Of a stretch of 12,049 nucleotides of DNA, positions 5,488 through 12,049 are shown piece after piece (within the stretch, counting starts at the first letter, position 1; each line of letters starts with the position of its first letter). The notes below the pieces were generated by a model. That model saw nothing but the letters and a program-made list of their open reading frames with translations. It ran no database searches and had not been told where the DNA came from. This DNA comes from Methyloglobulus sp. (GTDB lineage Bacteria > Pseudomonadota > Gammaproteobacteria > Methylococcales > Methylomonadaceae). A program made the position numbers and the translations under genes. The stretch spans positions 1 to 12,049 of the forward strand of contig JABFSV010000538.1 in the NCBI GenBank assembly GCA_013140405.1, in the 5' to 3' direction.

Positions 5488-6420
5488 ATGAAAATCGCAA
5501 TTTTGTCCCGTAATACCAAACTCTATTCGACCAGGCGCTTAGTTGAAGCCGCTGAAGCACGTGGGCATGAGGTCAGGGTGTTGGATGTCTTAAGGTGTTA
5601 TATGAATATCACCTCACATAATCCCTCCATCCATTACCGAGGCGAAGCACTGACGGATTTTGATGCGGTCATACCCCGAATCGGCGCTTCCGTGACTTTT
5701 TACGGCACGGCCGTGTTACGGCAATTTGAGATGATGAATGTGTTGCCACTAAATGAGTCCGTGGCGATTTCTCGCGCCCGCGATAAACTGCGTTCGATGC
5801 AGTTGCTAGCCAGAAAAGGCATCGGTTTACCCGTAACGGGTTTTGCCAATAATCCCGATGATATTGCCGACCTTATCGCCCAGGTAGGCGGTGCGCCATT
5901 GGTCATCAAATTATTGCAAGGCACTCAGGGCATTGGTGTGGTGCTGGCTGAAACGCACAATGCCGCAGAAAGCGTTATCCAGGCATTTATGGGCTTAAAG
6001 GCCAATATCATGATCCAGGAGTTTATCAAGGAAGCGGGCGGCAGTGATATCCGTTGTTTCGTGGTCGGTGATAAGGTAGTCGCAGCGATGAAACGTCAGG
6101 GTTGTGAAGGTGAATTCCGGTCTAATTTGCACCGTGGTGGCTCTGCTACTTTGGTACGGTTAACGCCTGAAGAACGCTCTACTGCCGTACGGGCCGCAAA
6201 AATAATGGGCTTGAATGTTTGCGGCGTTGATATTCTGCGTTCCAATCATGGCTCGGTGATTATGGAAGTCAATTCCTCGCCAGGACTGCGAGGCATTGAG
6301 GATGTTAGTAGCAAAGATATTGCCGGACTGATTATCCAATTCATTGAAAAACGCTTCGAGTCATTGGAAACCTCGCCCCCAAAATCACCCGCACGGACAC
6401 GTACGCGAGGCAAAGGTTAA
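5488..6420 (+). CDS. rimK: Ribosomal protein S6--L-glutamate ligase
   Basis: A 310-residue ATP-grasp enzyme, near the roughly 300 of E. coli RimK, which it matches closely throughout from memory (MKIAILSR start, [40 protein letters not shown]). It adds glutamate residues to the C-terminus of ribosomal protein S6 using ATP. The nucleotide-binding glycine loop is [13 protein letters not shown] (141-153). Mg-ATP ligands appear at D248, E260 and N262 in VDIL...IMEVNSSPG. The C-terminus carries a short basic, Pro-rich tail (about 296-310, [14 protein letters not shown]) not recalled from E. coli RimK. It sits 134 bases after the glycosyltransferase, outside the coupled pair, and is probably its own transcription unit. 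Two hairpins follow it before the convergent proS. Confidence 0.95.
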   Translation: MKIAILSRNTKLYSTRRLVEAAEARGHEVRVLDVLRCYMNITSHNPSIHYRGEALTDFDAVIPRIGASVTFYGTAVLRQFEMMNVLPLNESVAISRARDKLRSMQLLARKGIGLPVTGFANNPDDIADLIAQVGGAPLVIKLLQGTQGIGVVLAETHNAAESVIQAFMGLKANIMIQEFIKEAGGSDIRCFVVGDKVVAAMKRQGCEGEFRSNLHRGGSATLVRLTPEERSTAVRAAKIMGLNVCGVDILRSNHGSVIMEVNSSPGLRGIEDVSSKDIAGLIIQFIEKRFESLETSPPKSPARTRTRGKG

Positions 6421-6446
6421 GCCGTCTGGTTAATTTGGATTAGACC

Positions 6447-6475
6447 AGCCTATATCTTTATAGGCTATTGGTTTT
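6447..6475 (+). terminator. Rho-independent terminator of rimK
   Basis: AGCCTATA - TCTT - TATAGGCT (6447-6466) is a perfect 8-bp stem with a four-base loop, followed by ATTGGTTTT (T-rich to 6475). It lies 26 bases after the rimK stop. The stem is AT-rich, so termination may be partial and backed up by the next hairpin. Confidence 0.55.
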
Positions 6476-6484
6476 ATAAAAGAA

Positions 6485-6514
6485 CTGGAATACAAACCTA
6501 GGCTTGTATTCCAG
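6485..6514. terminator. Bidirectional terminator between convergent rimK and proS
   Basis: CTGGAATACAA (6485-6495) and TTGTATTCCAG (6504-6514) form a perfect 11-bp stem with an eight-base loop ACCTAGGC. On the plus side TATTTAATATTTT follows; on the minus side the stem is followed by TTCTTTTATAAAA. It can serve both converging genes and is 44 bases beyond the proS stop. Confidence 0.65.
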
Positions 6515-6557
6515 CTATTTAATATTTTGGCAGTCCTATGAGTATTTTGGCTAAACC

Positions 6558-8273
6558 TTAGCTTTGGGCAATTTTAGCTTGCAAAAAACCCATAACGTCA
6601 ATAAAAGGAATTTCTTCGTTCTGTTCCGCAGTTCTGGCTTTATATTCAACGATACCCGCTTCTAGCCCACGGTCACTAATGACGATGCAATGCGGGATAC
6701 CTATCAGCTCCATATCAGAGAACATAAAACCTGCACGAACTTTACGGTCATCCAACAAGACCTCGATACCTGCTTTTAATAACGCTTGATATAGATTTTC
6801 AGCGGCAGTTTTCAGGCGTTCTGATTTGTGCATATTCATTGGGCAAATAACCACCTGAAATGGCGCAAGGCTCGCAGGCCAGACAATACCCCGTGCATCA
6901 TGATTTTGCTCAATGCTTGATGCGACGACGCGGGATATGCCGATTCCATAGCAACCCATAATCATCGTCTGGTTTTTGCCTTCCTCATTGATAATGCCGG
7001 CTTTCATGGATTCACTGTATTTAGTGCCTAGCTGGAAAATATGACCAACTTCTATGCCCCTTGCGATGTGGATATTACCTTGACCATCTGGGCTGGGATC
7101 GCCAGTGACAACCATCCGTAGATCTTCAATTTGTGCCGGTACGGGTAAATCGCGCTCCCAATTGACTCCAGTTAAATGCTGTCCCTCTTCATTTGCCCCA
7201 CACACAAAATTGGCCATTACCGCCACACTGCGATCAGCAATAATTTTCATGTTTAGGCTGATTGGCCCAATCGAACCTGGTTTGCAACCGCAATTCTGGA
7301 TGATCTCGGCATCGCTGGCGAACATAAGCGGTGCAGCAATACCGTCAATCTTTTCCGCTTTGATGGGGTTCAGTTCCTGGTCGCCCCTCAGCAACAAGGC
7401 AACCAAGCTGTCATCATCGCCTTTGACAATCAAGGTCTTGAGGCATTGCTGGGGAAGGATATTCAAAAACTGGCTGACCTCTTCAATGCTATGTTGTCCA
7501 GGCGTGCTAACTTTTGTGAGTTCAGCGTTAGCCACGGCACGGTTGCCACTGGGTGCGAGTGCTTCGGCTTTTTCGATATTGGCGGCATAATCGCTGCCAT
7601 CAGAAAACGCGATAGCATCTTCGCCCGATTCCGCCAAGACGTGAAACTCATGCGATACCGCACCGCCGATTGAACCAGAATCCGCAATGACGGCACGAAA
7701 TTTCAAGCCAAAGCGCGTAAATATCGTGGTATACACTTGGTGCATGACGGCATAAGTGTCGTTAAGGGATTCCTGGCTTAAATGAAAGGAATACGCATCT
7801 TTCATGATAAATTCACGGCAGCGCATCACGCCGAAACGCGGACGGATTTCATCACGGAATTTGGTCTGAATTTGGTAATAATTAATGGGCAATTGCTTGT
7901 AACTCTTGATTTCGTTACGTGCGAGGTCGGTAATTATCTCTTCATGCGTAGGACCCAAGCAAAAATCGCGGTCATGGCGATCTTTTAAACGGGCAAGTTC
8001 TGGCCCATATTTCTCCCAACGGCCTGTTTCTTGCCAGAGTTCTGCCGGTTGCAAAGCGGGCATCAATACTTCCAGCGCACCAGCCTTATTCATTTCTTCC
8101 CGCACTATTGCTTCAACTTTCCTTAATACCCGTAGCCCCAAAGGCAGCCACGTGTAAAGTCCAGCGGCTAGTTTACGGATTAATCCTGCACGTAGCATTA
8201 ATTGATGGCTGATAACGACAGCATCGGCAGGTATTTCTTTAACGGTGTTTAGTGGGAACTGGGAGGTACGCAT
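6558..8273 (-). CDS. proS: Prolyl-tRNA synthetase, bacterial type with editing domain
   Basis: 571 residues, essentially the length of the E. coli enzyme (572). It charges tRNA-Pro with proline in the cytoplasm. Class II core: N-terminal catalytic region with LGPTHEE (106-112), motif 2 [17 protein letters not shown] (139-155), and motif 3 [12 protein letters not shown] (440-451). The insertion (about 224-407) is the INS cis-editing domain that hydrolyses misacylated Ala-tRNA-Pro; K279 ([10 protein letters not shown]) sits at the position of the E. coli editing lysine. The anticodon-binding domain follows (about 473-571, [21 protein letters not shown]). The start [10 protein letters not shown] is the family's usual N-terminus; the ribosome site is weak (AAGAAAG). 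It is transcribed alone, convergent with rimK and divergent from the GGDEF/EAL gene. Confidence 0.97.
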   Translation of the reverse strand: MRTSQFPLNTVKEIPADAVVISHQLMLRAGLIRKLAAGLYTWLPLGLRVLRKVEAIVREEMNKAGALEVLMPALQPAELWQETGRWEKYGPELARLKDRHDRDFCLGPTHEEIITDLARNEIKSYKQLPINYYQIQTKFRDEIRPRFGVMRCREFIMKDAYSFHLSQESLNDTYAVMHQVYTTIFTRFGLKFRAVIADSGSIGGAVSHEFHVLAESGEDAIAFSDGSDYAANIEKAEALAPSGNRAVANAELTKVSTPGQHSIEEVSQFLNILPQQCLKTLIVKGDDDSLVALLLRGDQELNPIKAEKIDGIAAPLMFASDAEIIQNCGCKPGSIGPISLNMKIIADRSVAVMANFVCGANEEGQHLTGVNWERDLPVPAQIEDLRMVVTGDPSPDGQGNIHIARGIEVGHIFQLGTKYSESMKAGIINEEGKNQTMIMGCYGIGISRVVASSIEQNHDARGIVWPASLAPFQVVICPMNMHKSERLKTAAENLYQALLKAGIEVLLDDRKVRAGFMFSDMELIGIPHCIVISDRGLEAGIVEYKARTAEQNEEIPFIDVMGFLQAKIAQS

Positions 8274-8669
8274 GTGCTTTCTTGATGATAAAAAACTGGC
8301 ATTTTACAGGGTTACTATCGGTTTCGTTACCTTCTTGTTAAATCAAATCGATGGCCTATCTTGCTACAAACTATTTTATTGCCCGAACAGTGAGCATGAT
8401 CGCAACTTAAAGACAAAGTAACTTTGAAATTAACCATTTCATATATAATCAGACGAGCATTATTGTGAGCAAAAACTTGTTTTCAGGGCGCTCATTCGAT
8501 AAAACCCCGAACCTACCTGGCTTATTTTATCTATACTTCTCGTACGGTTGACTTATTAATATTTCTTAAGGGACAAGTGGGCTTGATGGTATCGCAAGGG
8601 AAAGATGAAACAGTGAGATTGTTCAAATTGAAACCACTACGGAATAAGTTCTGAAATTTAATCATATTT
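8274..8669. other. Gene-free divergent region between proS and the GGDEF/EAL gene
   Basis: About 396 bases with no supported gene. It must hold the promoters of proS (minus) and the downstream gene (plus). A perfect TATAAT lies at 8444-8449; a TTGAAA (8424-8429) upstream of it is only 14 bases away, shorter than normal, so promoter assignment is uncertain. If used, it would give a leader of about 215 bases. No riboswitch, tRNA or clear terminator was recognised. For proS I found only weak minus-strand -10-like sequences (TAAAAT near 8310) without a good -35. Confidence 0.4.
8586..8654 (+). other. Possible leader ORF of 22 codons ahead of the GGDEF/EAL gene
   Basis: ATG at 8586 opens a 22-residue peptide (MVSQGKDETVRLFKLKPLRNKF) ending at TGA 8652-8654, 15 bases before the main ATG and in the same reading frame. 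The frame is open from 8469 to that TGA. A weak GTGGG precedes the ATG. The peptide is basic and polar with no recognised motif. It may be a translated leader, a remnant of an interrupted N-terminus, or chance; chance is quite likely. Confidence 0.2.
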
Positions 8670-11600
8670 ATGGCTAACCTCTACCGTAGTTGGTTAAAAA
8701 ACTGGTGGTATATCGCCCTAACCGCCCTGTTGTTTTATGTGGCGGGCCGATTAACGTTCCCTTTAGCATGGTCTCAGAGCTACGCTGGCGCAGTTTGGCC
8801 GCCTGCGGGTATCGGGCTGGGTGCCGTGTTGTTATGGGGCCACGCAGCGCTACCGGGCATCTACCTGGCTGATTTGTTGCTTCATTATGAAATGTTCCAC
8901 CTATCAGATGCGCCTGGCAAACAACTTATTTTCTTCCTCAGCCCCCTTAGCAATGTCCTAAGATCCTGGTTAGGCTGCGTCCTCGTCAAACGGTATGCCG
9001 GTTTTCCTAACCCGCTTGTGTCCACACGGTCAACCTTACTGTTCTTTTTGTTTGCTGGCCCTGTAGCGACTTTTGTTTCAACTGTATTTAGCGTCATTGG
9101 CTTATTTTTAATGGGCATCATTACCGAATCCGACATCCTATTCACTTTTGTGACTTGGTGGTCAGGGGACTGCTCAGGGATTGCTATTTTTACGCCATTA
9201 TTTTTTATAGCCTTTAATAAATCCCACCGAATCTGGCGGCAACGTTTGTTTTCTCTAGGCGTACCCTTGACCGCTATTTTTATGGCCGTCGCAATGGGTT
9301 ATTTATATGCCCAGAGCAAGGAACTTGGACGGTTACATAAACTCATCGGCAATCAAACAGAATCGGTTAAAGAAGCACTACTTGATGAGTTTACGGTCCA
9401 TTTATCTGCTTTGACCCGTCTCAAGGAGGTGGTTGCCCTTAATACATTTAACGAAACCTATTTTCGTTTTAACGCACAAACGAGCTTAAAACAACATCCT
9501 GATCTGGTGCAAATTGAATGGTTAAAAGCCATAAAAGTTAACCAAGGTTACCGTTTCGTCAGACAATTTTCTGAAACCAAAACCAATAACTATTCAGTTG
9601 ATTTTGACTCGATTCCTGAATTACTCAGCACGCTGGACACCGCCCAGAATAGTGTCACCTTGTTGGGTAAACAACACTATATGATTGCTGTACCAAGCCT
9701 AGAAACCGGCCCTGATAGCTGTGAATGTATGAAGGGAATGGTGGTTGGGATTTTCGATATTAATGCCTTTTTATATGATGCAATGCACAGGGGCGATTAC
9801 AAGCATATTGTTGTCAAATTGACAGATAATGTCAGTAAGCCCAAGTTTGAATCTATTTTTGGGATGAATGATGACAATGCAATACTAGATATTCTCGGCC
9901 TTGCCAAGCTGGAAACCATTCGTTTTGGCAACCAACACTGGTTTCTGCAAATTACACCCAAGAATAATTTCCTGACTGAAAATTATTCTTGGTCACCCTG
10001 GCAACTATTGGTCGGCGGGATGTTTCTCACGGGGTTTATGAGTATCGGATTACTGGTGTTGACGGGTCATACTGAACTCGTTGCCACCCAGGTTGATAAA
10101 CGTACGCTGGAACTTAAGCGCAGCAACCTCAAATTGGCAGGGCGGGAACAGCAATTTAGAAAACTGGTGCAAACCCAATCGGCGATTGTCTGGCGTGCAG
10201 ATCCGGTAACGTTCAGGTTCGTTTTTGTCAGCGCCGAAGCGGTTAGCATCCTGGGTTATCCCGTTAAGCGATGGCTGGATGAACCTGATTTTTGGCAAAA
10301 GCACATCCATGCAGATGATAAGGAAACTGTCTTGAATGCTTGTGCACAAGGCAGTATCAGTTCGAAAAACCACAGCCACGACCTGGAATACCGGATGATT
10401 GCAGCAGATGGCCATATCGTTTGGTTGCGTGATATCGCCACTTTAGTTGTTGAAGCTGGTGTGATAACCGAGCTGTATGGTTTTATGATGGACATTACCA
10501 AGCAAAAGCATTCGGAAGAGCAACTACGTCTGGCAGCCAATACCTTTGAGACCCAACAGGGCATCATGATTACCGATAAAGATGCCAAAATTTTGCGGGT
10601 CAACAAAGCGTTTACGCAAATCACCGGTTTTTCAGCACCGCTAGTTATTGGTGAAAACCCCAGGTTTTTGAAATCTGGGCGGCATGACCAGGCGTTTTTT
10701 CAAGACTATTGGAATCAACTGTTAACCAACGATAAATTTGAAGGTGAAATCTGGAATCGCCGAAAGAGCGGTGAGATTTACCCTGAATGGCAAACCGTTA
10801 CCGCAGTCAGAAATGAACTGGGCGAAATCAGCCATTTTGTATCTGTATTTTCAGACATTACCGAGAAAAAAGATGCGGAAAACAAGATACATAGCATGGC
10901 TTTTTACGACCCTCTGACCAACCTCCCTAACCGGCGATTATTGTTGGATAGGTTTGACCAGGAAATGGCCATCGCCAAACGGCATAAACAATATGGGGCG
11001 GTGTTATATCTTGATTTGGATCACTTTAAAATTTTGAATGATTCACAAGGACATCTAGTCGGTGATGAATTATTGATACAAGTGGCGGAACGCCTGTCGT
11101 CAGTGCTTAGGGAAGAAGACACCCCAGCTCGATTGGGCGGAGATGAATTTGTGGTTTTATTGCATGCAAATTCGGAAACATTGTCGGCGGCGGCCGACCA
11201 AGCAATGGTGGTCGCTGAAAAGATCAGGGAAAAAATAAATACACCGTTTATATTGAACCAATATCAACATCAGATAGGCACCAGTATCGGCATCACACTT
11301 TTCCCTGAAAATCAGGAAAATCCCGATGCCGTATTGCAACAGGCGGATACGGCGATGTACCGATCTAAATCCAGTGGACGGAATACCATTAACTTTTTCC
11401 AACCCAGTATGCAAGAAGCCGCCGATTTGCGTTTAAGCCTGGAAAATGACCTAAGAGGGGCTATCGCGCAGGGACGATTTATCCTGTGTTACCACCCACA
11501 AATGGATGTAGACGGTAATATGGTTGGCGCTGAAGCCTTAATACGTTGGGAAGACAAGATAAAAGGTAGGCTGTCGCCAGCGGACTTTATCCCTGTTGCC

Positions 11601-12049
11601 GAAGAAAGCAACCTTATCCTGAGCATCGGCAAATGGGTCCTGATGGAGGCTTGCAGTCAAATCAAGATGTGGCAAGATGCCGGCCTTGTTAACTTACCTT
11701 ATGTATCAATTAATGTAAGTTCCCGTCAATTCAGGCAACAGGACTTCATTAGCCAAGTCAGGTACGCCATTGAAACCACCGGTATAGCGCCTTCTAGCTT
11801 AGGTATTGAATTGACCGAAAGCGTAATGATTGTCGATATTGAAGACACCGTTGATAAAATGAAAGCCCTAAAAGCGCTGGGCGTATCAATTGCGGTTGAC
11901 GACTTCGGTACGGGTTATTCCTCTTTGGTTTATCTGAAACAGTTACCGCTTGATGTGTTAAAAATAGACAGGGGGTTTGTTCGGGACATCTTGAGCGATT
12001 CCAGCGATGCCGTCATTGTAGAAACCATCATCAGCATGGCAAAACATTT
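8670..12049 (+). CDS. MASE1-CHASE-PAS-PAS-GGDEF-EAL cyclic-di-GMP enzyme (partial, 3' end off window)
   Basis: 1126 residues are visible. Domains in order: a MASE1-like multi-helix membrane sensor (about 10-215; W43-PPAG and the TWWSGDCSG segment near 160-168), a CHASE-like extracytoplasmic domain (about 225-430), a transmembrane helix (about 444-466), PAS/PAC 1 (about 491-610), PAS/PAC 2 (about 618-738), GGDEF (from M743) and EAL (from about 925). The cyclase site is intact, G823-G-D-E-F827, with RxxD (REED) nine residues ahead, as in the product-inhibition I-site. The EAL half keeps E955-A-L, PVAEESNLI, NVSSRQF, ELTES, DDFGTGYSS and LKID, so phosphodiesterase activity is also plausible. It makes and/or degrades c-di-GMP at the inner membrane. 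The start is the first ATG after an in-frame TGA at 8652; no strong Shine-Dalgarno sequence is visible. The signal sensed is unknown. Only the EAL end is missing. Confidence 0.93.
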   Translation, partial: MANLYRSWLKNWWYIALTALLFYVAGRLTFPLAWSQSYAGAVWPPAGIGLGAVLLWGHAALPGIYLADLLLHYEMFHLSDAPGKQLIFFLSPLSNVLRSWLGCVLVKRYAGFPNPLVSTRSTLLFFLFAGPVATFVSTVFSVIGLFLMGIITESDILFTFVTWWSGDCSGIAIFTPLFFIAFNKSHRIWRQRLFSLGVPLTAIFMAVAMGYLYAQSKELGRLHKLIGNQTESVKEALLDEFTVHLSALTRLKEVVALNTFNETYFRFNAQTSLKQHPDLVQIEWLKAIKVNQGYRFVRQFSETKTNNYSVDFDSIPELLSTLDTAQNSVTLLGKQHYMIAVPSLETGPDSCECMKGMVVGIFDINAFLYDAMHRGDYKHIVVKLTDNVSKPKFESIFGMNDDNAILDILGLAKLETIRFGNQHWFLQITPKNNFLTENYSWSPWQLLVGGMFLTGFMSIGLLVLTGHTELVATQVDKRTLELKRSNLKLAGREQQFRKLVQTQSAIVWRADPVTFRFVFVSAEAVSILGYPVKRWLDEPDFWQKHIHADDKETVLNACAQGSISSKNHSHDLEYRMIAADGHIVWLRDIATLVVEAGVITELYGFMMDITKQKHSEEQLRLAANTFETQQGIMITDKDAKILRVNKAFTQITGFSAPLVIGENPRFLKSGRHDQAFFQDYWNQLLTNDKFEGEIWNRRKSGEIYPEWQTVTAVRNELGEISHFVSVFSDITEKKDAENKIHSMAFYDPLTNLPNRRLLLDRFDQEMAIAKRHKQYGAVLYLDLDHFKILNDSQGHLVGDELLIQVAERLSSVLREEDTPARLGGDEFVVLLHANSETLSAAADQAMVVAEKIREKINTPFILNQYQHQIGTSIGITLFPENQENPDAVLQQADTAMYRSKSSGRNTINFFQPSMQEAADLRLSLENDLRGAIAQGRFILCYHPQMDVDGNMVGAEALIRWEDKIKGRLSPADFIPVAEESNLILSIGKWVLMEACSQIKMWQDAGLVNLPYVSINVSSRQFRQQDFISQVRYAIETTGIAPSSLGIELTESVMIVDIEDTVDKMKALKALGVSIAVDDFGTGYSSLVYLKQLPLDVLKIDRGFVRDILSDSSDAVIVETIISMAKH

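Noticed and set aside
7105..7590. Plus-strand open frame of 161 codons inside proS
   Set aside because: It lies antisense to the highly conserved ProRS editing domain, its composition is a by-product of that frame, and no domain is recognisable.
8466..8552. GTG-started 28-codon frame beginning at 8466
   Set aside because: No ribosome site, no recognisable sequence, and a length expected by chance.
8450..8669. Cyclic-di-GMP riboswitch in the leader of the GGDEF/EAL gene
   Set aside because: The conserved GEMM-I core (GGGACGCAAAGCC-like) is not present. GGGACAAG near 8570 and CGCAAGGG near 8593 are superficial matches only.

Overview
The window looks like chromosomal DNA from a gammaproteobacterium of moderate to low GC. 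RimK and the bacterial-type prolyl-tRNA synthetase read like gammaproteobacterial orthologues. The mix of a large MnxG/MofA-like multicopper oxidase with a MASE1/CHASE/PAS/GGDEF/EAL protein would fit a methanotroph of the Methylococcales, but that placement is inference only. No rRNA, tRNA, CRISPR array, insertion sequence or phage gene was seen.

Layout. (1) 1-2335, minus strand: a two-gene operon. A 233-residue protein of unknown function comes first, and 11 bases later a multicopper oxidase lipoprotein begins and runs off the left edge. (2) 2336-2649: a divergent intergenic region with three inverted repeats and candidate promoters. (3) 2650-3580, plus strand: thpR (RNA 2',3'-cyclic phosphodiesterase) and a MIF/phenylpyruvate-tautomerase-like gene. 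(4) 3622-3654: a strong hairpin. (5) 3655-3710: a PhoB-type promoter made of four half-sites in exact 11-bp register, followed by a -10 element. (6) 3792-5353: a translationally coupled pair, a PAP2-family phosphatase and a GT-B glycosyltransferase. (7) 5488-6420: rimK. (8) 6421-6557: two terminator-like hairpins between convergent genes. (9) 6558-8273, minus strand: proS. (10) 8274-8669: a gene-free divergent region. (11) 8670 to the right edge, plus strand: a large membrane-bound cyclic-di-GMP sensor enzyme.

The most interesting reading is region 4-6. A Pho box drives a lipid-phosphate phosphatase plus a glycosyltransferase. This could be a phosphate-starvation module that dephosphorylates phosphatidate to diacylglycerol and glycosylates it, replacing phospholipid with glycolipid. 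The promoter and coupling are read directly from the sequence; the lipid-remodelling role is inference. The second point of interest is the multicopper oxidase. Its first cupredoxin domain lacks all the usual HxH copper ligands, while a later domain keeps complete HxxHxHxH and HCHxxxHxxxxM sites. This suggests a permuted MnxG/MofA-like copper centre completed beyond the window edge.
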